NCBI RefSeq assembly: GCF_000017685.1
Contig: NC_010602.1
Location: 2,497,501-2,561,500, forward strand
Source of the DNA: Leptospira biflexa serovar Patoc strain 'Patoc 1 (Paris)'
GTDB lineage: Bacteria; Spirochaetota; Leptospiria; Leptospirales; Leptospiraceae
DNA length: 64,000 nucleotides
Reading direction: 5' to 3'
Below the pieces are notes generated by a model. That model was not told the origin of the DNA, ran no database searches, and worked only from the letters and a program-made list of their open reading frames with translations. Of the stretch, positions 16,725-25,872 are shown one piece after another. The translations under genes and the position numbers were made by a program. Within the stretch, counting starts at the first letter, position 1. Each line of letters begins with the position of its first letter.

Positions 16725-17498
16725 TCAAGTGTTAGTTTTTTCTATCGCTTCCAAAAATTGTTTTTTTTCCTTCATTAAAAATTCAGCTCGAGACAGATAG
16801 TCTTCAAACGTCGGATAGTCTTTTGCCAAAATCGAACCGCAAAAATGAAAGTATATTTTTTTAGATTTGGTCAAGTGTTTGTATTTTTCTAAACTAGAAT
16901 AGCCCATAAATCCACTGACCACAAATACATCTAAGTTTATATGAAACTTATAAGCAATTTTCATCACACCTGTTTGGAAGGGTTTTATATCTTCTGTAAA
17001 TGTTCGTTCTCCTTCTGGGTATAGGAATATGGATCTCGTTTTTAATACACGAAGAACATCATTTTTGAAGTTGCGAAAATTTGGTCTTTTTTCTGAATAA
17101 ATGACTGCCTCTACAATGGTTTTGTGCATCATGAGTGGAATGATTTTGTATCTCTGAATGATATCTCCACCTAAGTATGATAAACGAACATCTTTTGAAT
17201 TCGCTAAATAAGGAAGAGAAACAATTAATGGAACTTCTAAAGAGTTTGTATGATTACAAATTAAAAAACGATTGTGACCATCTGGATTCCATCCTTCAAG
17301 CGACACGTCCAAGGTCCTTCCTGTTAATAAGAAAAACGATCGATACCAGAAGTAACCTAAAAAATTGTTGATACGGTTTGACCACAAATCAAGTTTCGTG
17401 ATTTTAAAAAAATAGGAAAATGTCAATCCTACTGGAAAAAGAATCACTAATACTGGAATAAAATAACATAAAACTACAAAAAATTGAAGTTTGCCCAT
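16725..17498 (-). CDS. PlsC-like 1-acylglycerol-3-phosphate acyltransferase
   Basis: This is a membrane-associated acyltransferase of 257 residues that probably acylates lysophosphatidic acid or a related lipid. It has an N-terminal hydrophobic helix (about 5-30), motif I as NHTNSLE (residues 82-88) and motif III as YPEGERTF. Motif I has Glu where most family members have the Asp of HX4D, which is conservative but uncommon. It is preceded by a 70-base gap from the sensor kinase gene on the same strand and followed by a tiny candidate ORF. Confidence 0.8.
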   Translation of the reverse strand: MGKLQFFVVLCYFIPVLVILFPVGLTFSYFFKITKLDLWSNRINNFLGYFWYRSFFLLTGRTLDVSLEGWNPDGHNRFLICNHTNSLEVPLIVSLPYLANSKDVRLSYLGGDIIQRYKIIPLMMHKTIVEAVIYSEKRPNFRNFKNDVLRVLKTRSIFLYPEGERTFTEDIKPFQTGVMKIAYKFHINLDVFVVSGFMGYSSLEKYKHLTKSKKIYFHFCGSILAKDYPTFEDYLSRAEFLMKEKKQFLEAIEKTNT

Positions 17499-17568
17499 GG
17501 GTGAATGGAAGTAGAAGTGATAAGAAGGTAAACTAATATTCTATTCAAACAAAGAAAAAAAGTATTTG

Positions 17569-19725
17569 TTATAGTTTCAATTCCAAAATAATCTTTGGTT
17601 CATTTTTACGATCGATACTGATTTTACCTTCAATTTGTTCAGTGAGCATTCCGATGAGTTGTAAACCAAATCCTGGTGTGTCTTGAAACGATATTGATTC
17701 CGGAATCCCCACTCCATTGTCTGAATACGCTAAGTACAAAATGTTATTATCTTTGGAGATATTTAAATTAATCTTCGGATTCTGAATTTCCAAAAAAGCA
17801 TGTTTCATGGAATTGGTGATCAATTCATTTAAAATAATGCCTAATGAAGAAAGCAACTTAGCGTTCAATTCGATCGGTTCCTCGAGTATAGAGAGGTTCA
17901 CTTCCACTTTTTTCGGGAAAATAGATACGATTTCAGAACAAATTGAAGGAAAGTAATTTTGTATGGAGACACTATTGTCGGTTTCAGAATGGTATAGTTT
18001 GTCATAGAGAACAATCATACTTTTAATTCTGCCCGCAGCTTCATACAAAATGGTTTGTACTGGCTCATGGTTTTGAGATTTAGCTTGTAACGTGAGCAAG
18101 GTGAACAATGAACTCATGTTATTTTTCACACGATGGTGAATCTCTTTTAAAATATTTTCTTTTTCGTGAAGCAACTTCTGAATTTTAGATTCAGATAATG
18201 TTCGTACGCTTACGTCCCTTAAAATTACAGTAAATAATGATTCTCCATTTACCGTGATTTGGGAAATAGAAGCTTCGATTGGGAATTCTTCACCATTGGC
18301 ACGTAAACCACTGATCTCACCCAATGCACCCATTGCCCTTCGGCTAACACCAGTTTTACTAAATTGATCAATATGTTTATCATGTTGGCTTCTGAAATTA
18401 ATTGGAATCAATTGGTCTAAAGATTTTCCGATGATTGCGTCTGATTCATATCCAAACATTTTTTCGGCTGCACCATTGAACAAAATAATCTTTTTTGTAT
18501 TATCGATACTGATGATCGCATCCATTGCAGAGTCTATGATTTGCGTTAATTTTGCTTCCGATTCCTTAATTTGATTGAGTGCCTTCAATCGATCAGAAAT
18601 GTCTCTTGCTACAAAAATATAACCAGTGGGTAAATCAAATTCATCATTTAAGAGTACTAAATTAATTTCTATGTTCCGAACACATCCACCCTTTGCTTCT
18701 TGAATCGCTTCACCAATATAACTTCCTTCTAAATTCACTTTCTCAATGATTTCTTGGTTTGTAAAATTGAGATATTTTGTTTTCAAAACTTCCAAAATAT
18801 TTTCCCCGATGACTTCTTCCGCTTTCCAAAGGAAAATTTTCTCAGCCGCCTTGTTCCAATAATTGATTTTTTGTGTGAAATCAGTGCCTATCACAGCATC
18901 CAAAACATTATTGAGCATGTTTGCTTGTTTGGCAATTTGGCTTTGGACATTGTATTCCGCGGTAATATCTCGAAATACAAGTACAACTCCTTTTGTTTCA
19001 CCATTTAGGTCTTTAATCGGTGATCCTGAATCCGAAATTTGATATTCAGCTCCATCTTTTGAGATGAGTACAGTATGATTTGCTAATGCAACAACAGAAT
19101 TAGTTTTTAATACAATATCGACAGGATTATCAACTTTGTGCCGAGTTTTTACATTGATGATATTAAACACTTTGTTAATCTCTAGACCAAGCCCATCATC
19201 GTGAGACCAACCCGTTAATTTTTCGGCGACAGGATTGATACGTATGACTTTTCCTTCTTTATCGGTAGCAATCACTCCATCTCCTATGGAATGTAAAACG
19301 GTTTCTAAATGTTCTTTTTTACTTTTTGTTAATTCGTTTGCCTCAAATAGTTTGAACGCCATTTTAATCGAAGCATCAAGTACAGTGAACCCGGAATTTT
19401 TTACTACATATCCATAAGAAGTGATACTCTCTGTTTTTTTGACGATTTCTCTTTCTGTATGTGAAGATAAAAATACGATTGGTATTTCTTTATGATTGAG
19501 AATGTGCGTTGCAGTCTCTGTTCCATCTAATCCTTTACCCAAGTCGATATCCATAAGGATCAGATCAAAAGGATTCTCATCTTGCATGACCAGTCGGATT
19601 GCATTTTCACCACTGGGAACATGAGTGACTTTATACCCACCTTGCTCCAGTTGATTTTTTTCGTAAAGAGCCAGTATGGCTTCATCTTCGACAAGTAAAA
19701 TCGATTTATCTGCTACAACTGTCAT
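17569..19725 (-). CDS. REC-PAS-PAS-PAS-histidine kinase (HisKA_2/HWE-like)
   Basis: This is a cytoplasmic hybrid sensor of 718 residues with the receiver at the N-terminus (LLVEDEAILALYEKNQLEQ, phospho-Asp in LILMDIDLG). Three PAS domains follow (about 140-260, 265-380 and 390-505). The kinase module has the HisKA_2 phosphorylation motif EIHHRVKNNMSSL (about 525-540) and an ATP-binding region LNELITNSMKHAF, DNGVGIP and GFGLQLIG. There are no membrane helices. HisKA_2 kinases often phosphorylate stand-alone receivers. No cognate response regulator is adjacent; the nearest genes are lipid enzymes. Confidence 0.92.
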   Translation of the reverse strand: MTVVADKSILLVEDEAILALYEKNQLEQGGYKVTHVPSGENAIRLVMQDENPFDLILMDIDLGKGLDGTETATHILNHKEIPIVFLSSHTEREIVKKTESITSYGYVVKNSGFTVLDASIKMAFKLFEANELTKSKKEHLETVLHSIGDGVIATDKEGKVIRINPVAEKLTGWSHDDGLGLEINKVFNIINVKTRHKVDNPVDIVLKTNSVVALANHTVLISKDGAEYQISDSGSPIKDLNGETKGVVLVFRDITAEYNVQSQIAKQANMLNNVLDAVIGTDFTQKINYWNKAAEKIFLWKAEEVIGENILEVLKTKYLNFTNQEIIEKVNLEGSYIGEAIQEAKGGCVRNIEINLVLLNDEFDLPTGYIFVARDISDRLKALNQIKESEAKLTQIIDSAMDAIISIDNTKKIILFNGAAEKMFGYESDAIIGKSLDQLIPINFRSQHDKHIDQFSKTGVSRRAMGALGEISGLRANGEEFPIEASISQITVNGESLFTVILRDVSVRTLSESKIQKLLHEKENILKEIHHRVKNNMSSLFTLLTLQAKSQNHEPVQTILYEAAGRIKSMIVLYDKLYHSETDNSVSIQNYFPSICSEIVSIFPKKVEVNLSILEEPIELNAKLLSSLGIILNELITNSMKHAFLEIQNPKINLNISKDNNILYLAYSDNGVGIPESISFQDTPGFGLQLIGMLTEQIEGKISIDRKNEPKIILELKL

Positions 19726-19867
19726 CCTTCATCCTTTTGGTATTTTGACGAATCAATGAACGCATCGAAATACCGAACTCCAAATCATGGACTAGAGAAT
19801 TTGAATTACAACCAATAATTTAGAAATTTTCTAATATTCGAAAGTATGGAAATGAGAGAGACTTAGA

Positions 19868-21313
19868 CTATTTTATCCTATTTTTTATGACAAAGTATAG
19901 GACCTTCATTCCATAAATGGATAAGTATAGGATTCCAATCCCGACGATCCAATTTCCGAAGAGCGAGTATAAGGTGTTCAATTTCGTAGTCCCAACGGAT
20001 GTGACTAGAATTCCATCATTTTCTTCAAAATAGTCAAGAGCCCCTTTGGTCCTTCCATACGCATCGAAAACCCCGGAAAGTCCACTCCGAGCCGATCGAA
20101 CAATGGAAGATCCATTTTCAATTCCGCGAATCACTGCCATCTCTGTATGAAACGGAGAGATTCCCTTCCAGTCCGAAGCAGGGATGAGTGTCATACCTGA
20201 TCCCAATTTTGCATGAGTTTCTGTCAAACGAAGGCTATCGAAATCATAACAAATAGCCACAGACATTTTTCCAAAATTTGTCTCAAACGCTTCAATTTCA
20301 GAATGTTTTTGAGTCACTGGTTCTCCTGGAACCAAAAACTGTTTGAAGTATGTTTGCCGAATCGAACCATCCATTGCGAACCAAACCAATTTGTTGTCGA
20401 AATAGAAATCTGCCGATGTCTTTTGAACGATATACGCTGCTACGATTTCGATTTGATTTTCTTTGGCAAGCGAGGAAACCCGATTTAAGAATATTTGTTC
20501 CATGTCCTCAAATACAAGAACTGCACCTTCGTTCCAAACGACAACCTTGGCTCCTTCTTTGGCAGCTAATCTAGTTTTATCAATCGTTAGTTGAGTGTTT
20601 TTTTGATTTTCACTTGGATCTTTCCATATTGTTTGGATCTCATACTTGGATGTGATTGTTGCTACTTTTATTTGTTTTCCATCAATTGGAAAACTCAACC
20701 GAAACGTTCCATAAAAATATAATAGTATAATTAATAACACACTGAAAAGTGAATATTGAATTGTTGGTCGCGTGACTTTTTTTTGATCGATACTTTCACT
20801 CAATACCTGTTCTAAACAAATGTTAAAAAGATAGATGATAAAACTGATTCCAGTTGCTCCAAACAGAGAGGCCGATTGTAATAAAATTAAATTTCCGATT
20901 TGAGTATTTGCCATCATGCCCCAAACACCTAAATCAGAATCATAGGCTCCTATCCATTCCACAACGGTAAAGAGGAAGGCAAAAAGCAATATGGGAGATA
21001 CTAATTTTGAATATCGAATTCTAAAATAATTCCATACCCACAATAAAATGGTAAAAATGATTCCTGCCTGTACTCCAGAAAATAAAGCAATCCATATATG
21101 GAATGGTTCACTTACAATTCGAAGTGTAGACAAAATTTGGGACACAACTAATGCAAACAGAAGGGATCGATAGGAATGGCCAAGACGTACATAACGCAAA
21201 AAAGGTATAATCGCAAACCAAACAAAAATGGGGACATTCCAATTCATTCCCACGAAACCGAACAACACACTTCCGCTCATTAAAAGATAAACTTTGTTAG
21301 AAAATGGTTTCAT
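19868..21313 (-). CDS. Apolipoprotein N-acyltransferase-like (Lnt) membrane protein
   Basis: This inner-membrane enzyme has a nitrilase/CN-hydrolase domain. Five to seven N-terminal helices (about 8-205) precede the catalytic domain (about 214-450), and a final helix (about 455-475) closes the protein, as in Lnt. The triad is visible: Glu262 (WNEGA), Lys324 (TYFKQFLVPGEP) and Cys355 (AICYDFD). Lnt usually has CYE at the cysteine; here it is CYD. Its ATG overlaps the stop of the TetR gene upstream (ATGA), an unusual setting for a housekeeping Lnt, so it may be a second, regulated paralogue. Confidence 0.82.
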   Translation of the reverse strand: MKPFSNKVYLLMSGSVLFGFVGMNWNVPIFVWFAIIPFLRYVRLGHSYRSLLFALVVSQILSTLRIVSEPFHIWIALFSGVQAGIIFTILLWVWNYFRIRYSKLVSPILLFAFLFTVVEWIGAYDSDLGVWGMMANTQIGNLILLQSASLFGATGISFIIYLFNICLEQVLSESIDQKKVTRPTIQYSLFSVLLIILLYFYGTFRLSFPIDGKQIKVATITSKYEIQTIWKDPSENQKNTQLTIDKTRLAAKEGAKVVVWNEGAVLVFEDMEQIFLNRVSSLAKENQIEIVAAYIVQKTSADFYFDNKLVWFAMDGSIRQTYFKQFLVPGEPVTQKHSEIEAFETNFGKMSVAICYDFDSLRLTETHAKLGSGMTLIPASDWKGISPFHTEMAVIRGIENGSSIVRSARSGLSGVFDAYGRTKGALDYFEENDGILVTSVGTTKLNTLYSLFGNWIVGIGILYLSIYGMKVLYFVIKNRIK

Positions 21314-22023
21314 ACTTTAACTCCTTTTTTCGAAAATTTTGGAATGGAACCACCAGCACCTAACCAAATGTAATTTAAAGTTTCCAACCAGAGTTTCTCT
21401 AAATTTTCATTGAGTTGGAAAGCCAATATAGGTATTCCAAAAAAGCAACTCGCAATTGCTAACGAAAGATGTTTCCAATTTGTATGGTTTGGAAGTTCCT
21501 TATTTTTTTTTGAAAGATACATGGCTTTTTCAAGAAGCATTTCAATTCCACCAATAGGTAGTGTTTCGATACCGTTATGGTTTGGGAAAAGTAAAATACG
21601 TTCTGCATCTGTTAGTGATTTGAATTGTAGTTTTCTCTTCTTTTTGGCTTGGAACGAAATGATCTCCAATAGGATTTTTGGATTTTTTTTTGATTCATTG
21701 GCAGTATATCGAAATAGAGAAAGGATCAATCCATAACCTGACTCAGCCATCCGATTTTTTTTTGCAAATACACTCACCATCAAACTCCAAATCTGGATGT
21801 AATGAAGAATCAAATCATCTTTTTCAGGAAAATAATGATAAAACGTGGGCTCCGAAATCTCAGCATATTGGCAAAGTTCGGTGATTTTGATTTCATCATA
21901 GGAACGTGATTCCATGAATTCCAATAATCCAAATGTAAGATTTGTTCTCGTTCTTGCAAATTTTCTCTCTTTGAGAGGGAATTTGGCCAAAGGATCAACT
22001 GAAACGTTTCCATTTTTAGGCAT
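21310..22023 (-). CDS. TetR family regulator coupled to the Lnt-like gene
   Basis: This is a 237-residue regulator with the HTH at about residues 30-75 (TFGLLEFMESRSYDEIKITEL, then EISEPTFYHYFPEKDDL). The C-terminal ligand domain is all-helical and lacks a signature I know. It overlaps the Lnt-like gene by four bases, so both are made from one message and the regulator probably controls the pair. The AT-rich region upstream (22024-22100) is the likely promoter. Confidence 0.88.
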   Translation of the reverse strand: MPKNGNVSVDPLAKFPLKERKFARTRTNLTFGLLEFMESRSYDEIKITELCQYAEISEPTFYHYFPEKDDLILHYIQIWSLMVSVFAKKNRMAESGYGLILSLFRYTANESKKNPKILLEIISFQAKKKRKLQFKSLTDAERILLFPNHNGIETLPIGGIEMLLEKAMYLSKKNKELPNHTNWKHLSLAIASCFFGIPILAFQLNENLEKLWLETLNYIWLGAGGSIPKFSKKGVKV

Positions 22024-22159
22024 TCCATTTTCTATAGCTGGCTATTTTTTTATAGTCAACCCTATTTTTTTTAATTAAGACAAGCAGAACTATGAACTTT
22101 TTGAAAATTAATTTTTAGAATGAGGGGATTTGTTTGTAAAAAGGAAGATCGTGTGGTAG

Positions 22160-22239
22160 TAGGAGCGTATTGGGTGGCGGGTTCAGTTCCCCACCCTAAT
22201 CAGGGCGGGGATCCTATACCCACGCAATTGCCCCACCTA
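22160..22239. repeat. GC-rich palindromic block abutting the Xer stop codon, candidate interspersed repeat
   Basis: This block is strikingly GC-rich in an AT-rich setting. GGGTGG (22172-22177) can pair with CCACCC (22191-22196), and a second segment GGGCGGGG (about 22203-22210) can pair with GCCCC (about 22230-22234). The last bases include the recombinase TAG stop. On the minus strand it directly follows the Xer gene, so the RNA hairpins could act in 3'-end formation. I believe similar blocks occur between other Leptospira genes, but this window contains only one clear copy. Confidence 0.45.
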
Positions 22240-23172
22240 CTTCTTTGCGTGAGGATGCGCATTTCGATACACTTCCTTCAACCTATCACGAGACACACTC
22301 AAATACACTTGCGTTGATGACAAGGAAGAATGTCCAAGTAACTCTTGTACGGCGCGGATATCAGCTCCTGCATTAAGTAAGTCTGTTGCAAACGTATGTC
22401 TAAATTTATGGGGAGTGATGGCTTTTTCCATACCCATCACTGACCTTCTTTCGGATAAAATGTATCGGATGCCACGAGTGGTCAATTTTCCACCTCTTTG
22501 ATTTAAAAAAATCTCTTCGGGGCCACCATTGCCTCTTTCATCCAAATACTCTTGTAATGCAACTTTTGCTTCGGGACCAATAAAAACAAATCTTTCCTTT
22601 CGCCTTTTTCCCATGACTTTAAGGGATGTTAACTCTTCGTTCAAATCACTTAACTTAGCATTGACTAACTCAAATACTCGAAGGCCTGTACTGTATAAAA
22701 CTTCAACAATTGCTTTATCACGTTTGCCGAGTACTTCTTTTTTTTCGGGGTCTTCATAATCTAAGATATCTTCTGTTTCTATGGGTGTAAAATTTTTAGG
22801 TAATCTCTTTTTGGTTTTTGGGAAGCTGACTTGTAAAATAGGATTGGCTCCGATTTTTTCTTCCCGAAATAAAAATTTATAAAAGGTACGTAGAGATGAA
22901 AGTTTACGGCTTTGGGTACGTTTGTCCTGTTTTTTGGAAGATTTTAAATCTGCAAAATAGGCTCGAACATCAAGAACATCTACACTCAAAATATCAATCT
23001 CTTCCTTTAAGCAAAATTCAAAGAAAAACTTCAAATCCCGCAGGTAAGCGAAAAGAGTATGTTCCGAGTAATTTTTTTCAATCTTGAGATAGGTACGGTA
23101 ACTGCGAAATAAATCCGCCATCACTTGGGGAAAATGTTCGGGAATTTGGACTTCAAGGACAGGCAGGGTCAT
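22237..23172 (-). CDS. xerC: Tyrosine site-specific recombinase, XerC/XerD family
   Basis: This 311-residue recombinase is expected to resolve chromosome dimers at dif. The N-terminal SAM-like DNA-binding domain (about 15-110) precedes the catalytic domain (about 130-305). The catalytic residues are the Arg of STGLRVFEL, the His and Arg of HKFRHTFATDLL, the His of LGHSS and the Tyr of TQVYLSV. XerC and XerD cannot be told apart here. It is divergent from recA. Its stop codon lies in a GC-rich palindromic block. Confidence 0.9.
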   Translation of the reverse strand: MTLPVLEVQIPEHFPQVMADLFRSYRTYLKIEKNYSEHTLFAYLRDLKFFFEFCLKEEIDILSVDVLDVRAYFADLKSSKKQDKRTQSRKLSSLRTFYKFLFREEKIGANPILQVSFPKTKKRLPKNFTPIETEDILDYEDPEKKEVLGKRDKAIVEVLYSTGLRVFELVNAKLSDLNEELTSLKVMGKRRKERFVFIGPEAKVALQEYLDERGNGGPEEIFLNQRGGKLTTRGIRYILSERRSVMGMEKAITPHKFRHTFATDLLNAGADIRAVQELLGHSSLSSTQVYLSVSRDRLKEVYRNAHPHAKK

Positions 23173-23469
23173 ACATCCAAACTATCGGCTAAGTTTTCTT
23201 TCTCCCTCTCTAAAAAAATACTATACAAGTACTTACATTTTGTTTAGTGTTGAAATCGGAAAAAAAAAGACATAATCCAGAAAAATTCCTCTCCCAACCC
23301 TAGTTTGTCCCAGGCCTAAGGCATAATGGAGTCACTTCGGAAGAGAAAAAGAGTGGAATTCGGAAGGGATGGGTTCATCCTTGAGAGAGTCAGATGGATT
23401 TTTTGAAACCAACTGGCCAAGTCCCCTACCTAGTCTTTCGGAACACCGACTTAGGAGAACGATTGATTC
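23173..23469. other. Divergent xer-recA intergenic region (297 bases)
   Basis: No gene is seen. It should carry the promoters of both genes. I looked for a Leptospira-type SOS box (TTTG-N5-CAAA) and a Bacillus-type GAAC-N4-GTTC box upstream of recA and found no exact match; the closest is TTTGAAACCAA near 23402, which has the wrong spacing. AGGAG at 23453-23457 is the recA ribosome binding site, with a longer than usual spacer of about 12 bases. Confidence 0.5.
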
Positions 23470-24633
23470 ATGAAAAAAGAGAAAGCTGACAAGGCACTAG
23501 AAAAAGAAACAGACCAAAGAAAACAGGCAATTGATGCCGCCCTCGGCCAAATTGAAAAACAATTCGGCAAAGGATCCATCATGCGTCTCGGTGCCGACAC
23601 ACGTATGTCGGAAATGAATGTGGTTTCCACAGGCTCTTTGGACCTTGACATTGCTCTTGGAATCGGTGGATTCCCATCCGGTCGTATCATCGAAATCTAC
23701 GGACCAGAATCTTCTGGTAAAACGACTCTTACTCTCTCTGCCATAGCGGAGACACAAAAGAAAGGGGGCATTGCAGCCTTCATCGATGCAGAACACGCAC
23801 TCGATCCATCTTATGCAAAAAAACTCGGAGTCAACGTTGACGATCTCCTCGTTGCGCAACCTGACAATGGTGAGGAAGCTTTGGAAATTTGCGAGTCACT
23901 CGTTCGTTCCAATGCCATTGACCTCATTGTCATCGACTCTGTCGCAGCCCTTGTTCCCAAGGCAGAAATCGAAGGGGATATGGGAGACTCTCACATGGGC
24001 CTCCAAGCACGACTCATGTCACAAGCCCTCCGTAAACTCACAGGTACCATTTCAAAATCCAGTACCACTGTCATTTTCATCAACCAAATCCGTATGAAAA
24101 TTGGAGTCATGTTCGGAAGTCCAGAAACCACGACAGGTGGGAATGCTCTCAAATTTTATGCATCCATTCGCCTTGACATCCGCCGTATTGAAACATTGAA
24201 AGAAAAAGAAGAACCCGTCGGAAACCGTGTGCGGGTGAAAGTGGTGAAAAACAAATGCGCCCCTCCTTTCCGTCAGGCAGAATTTGATATTATGTATGCC
24301 AATGGGATCAACCGTGAAAGTTCACTGATTGATTTAGCCGTTCGCCATGATTTAGTCGCGAAAGCTGGTTCTTGGTATTCTTATAACGGCGAAAAGATAG
24401 GCCAAGGGAAAGAACAAGTAAGGAACTTCTTTCTGGAAAATCCAGACATCGCTTTCAAAATTGAAAATCAAGTTCGGGATCTAAATGCGCTTCCCTTGCT
24501 TGACCAAGCAAAAATCCAAACCCGAGAAGTGAAATCCATTGAAAGGGATACAAAAGAAACGAAGGAAACAAAATCAAAACAACCAGTGAGTTTCTCGACC
24601 GAAGCTGATGGAGACATCGCCGTCGGTGAATAA
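23470..24633 (+). CDS. recA: Recombinase RecA
   Basis: This is the DNA strand-exchange and SOS co-protease protein. The 387-residue sequence has Walker A GPESSGKT (near residue 78), the Walker B-like [10 protein letters not shown], the L1/L2 DNA-binding loops ([28 protein letters not shown]) and a normal monomer-interface N-terminus ([18 protein letters not shown]). The C-terminal tail (about 350-387) is longer and more lysine-rich than in E. coli, with a [10 protein letters not shown] stretch, before an acidic end. A strong terminator follows. Confidence 0.98.
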
Positions 24634-24664
24634 CAAATATAGGCTTTCTTTTTAGGAACCATTG

Positions 24665-24698
24665 ACCGGTTCGGGGTTTCCCGGGCCGGTTTTTTTTT
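24665..24698 (+). terminator. Intrinsic terminator of recA
   Basis: ACCGG (24665-24669) pairs with CCGGT (24686-24690), extended inward by G-U pairs and GGG/CCC around a GTTT loop, followed by eight further Ts. It lies 32 bases after the recA stop. Confidence 0.9.
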
Positions 24699-24812
24699 GG
24701 AAATTTTCCCAACCATTTGAAAACGAAAAAAGATATAAGAAAATGGAAGGAAACAAATTGTATCCACTAAGTACTTTCGGGTAAATTTAACTTCTTTCCA
24801 GATTGCCATTCT

Positions 24813-25862
24813 ATGATTCCAAACTATCTTTTTCTCATCCTACTCTTCGTTTTCCATTGCCAAGTGGTGAGCAACAAATCCAATTTCACACAAAAAGAAT
24901 CTGACATATTTGCAGAATGGGCAGGTCTTTCAACAAATGATCCAATCCACCAGAAAGAGATGGACCTAAGTTGGAATCAATTGATCTCACGAAGGACACT
25001 CATCACGGATTATGTGAATCGGAAAGAACACAATCCACAAGTAAAAACTGTTGTGTATCCATTCAGTGGAATTGATGTTCTGAATTTGTTTTCATTTTAT
25101 CCAACATGTGAAAACTACATTCTTTTTGGTCTGGAAGATCCGGGATACCCAAGTAAATATAGTGAACTTTCGGAAAAAGAGAAAACCATTGTTAAATTAG
25201 GAATTCGCAATTTGTCAAATCACTTAGCGGGAAGGAATTATTTCACTTACCGCAAAATGAAAGAAGAAACAAAGAAAAAAGAATTAAATGGCGCCTACCC
25301 TGTTTTTGTCGCTTTTTTAAAACGGATGGGCAAAGAAGTTTTAGATTCAAAAGAGGAATCCATCATTGGACAAGGGATCGAATACAAAGGTTTTCAAATC
25401 ATTCTCTTTGATCCAATCCTAAAGAAAAGGCAAACACTCACTTACTTTAAAATATTCTTAATTGGCAATGAAGGGTCGCCTGGGGATGGTTTATTTGAAT
25501 ATTTCTCTAATCTAGGAGAGATAGGGATTTTTACAAAATCAGCCGAATATTTATTTCATGGAGAAAAACGAAAATCATTCAGAGACTTACTTTTGAAACA
25601 AGCAACATTTATCGTCCAAGATGACTCTGGTTTCCCAATCCGTTTTTTCCCAGAATCAAAATGGAAACGAACTATTTTTGGAAGGTATGAAAAATCCTGG
25701 AACCTTTCAGGTGCCGTACATCCAGAAGAACAACCTGAACTCATTCAATTGAGTAAAGATACGAACGATGAGATCTTACCGTTTCCATTCGGTTATGGTT
25801 ACTTAGGCACGAAGGACAACCGACAATCGGCAGTCCTCGTTTTTAAGAAGAAACAAAATTAA
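24813..25862 (+). CDS. Putative lipoprotein of unknown function
   Basis: This 349-residue exported protein is not recognised. The N-terminus is a short signal peptide with a possible lipobox ending at Cys16 (LFVFHC). The mature part has a NLFSFYPTCENYILFGLEDPG segment, a lysine-rich middle and a C-terminal half with alternating short strands, suggesting a globular periplasmic or surface-attached domain. It follows the recA terminator, so it has its own promoter, and it is convergent with the aldo/keto reductase. Confidence 0.65.
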   Translation: MIPNYLFLILLFVFHCQVVSNKSNFTQKESDIFAEWAGLSTNDPIHQKEMDLSWNQLISRRTLITDYVNRKEHNPQVKTVVYPFSGIDVLNLFSFYPTCENYILFGLEDPGYPSKYSELSEKEKTIVKLGIRNLSNHLAGRNYFTYRKMKEETKKKELNGAYPVFVAFLKRMGKEVLDSKEESIIGQGIEYKGFQIILFDPILKKRQTLTYFKIFLIGNEGSPGDGLFEYFSNLGEIGIFTKSAEYLFHGEKRKSFRDLLLKQATFIVQDDSGFPIRFFPESKWKRTIFGRYEKSWNLSGAVHPEEQPELIQLSKDTNDEILPFPFGYGYLGTKDNRQSAVLVFKKKQN

Positions 25863-25872
25863 GATGGAATGA

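Noticed and set aside
22120..22317. Plus-strand ORF of 65 codons spanning the GC-rich block near the Xer gene
   Set aside because: It runs antisense into the recombinase 3' end and through the palindromic block; its composition is that of the repeat and it has no ribosome binding site support.
23173..23469. LexA/SOS box upstream of recA
   Set aside because: No exact TTTG-N5-CAAA or GAAC-N4-GTTC match is present; the nearest partial match has wrong spacing.
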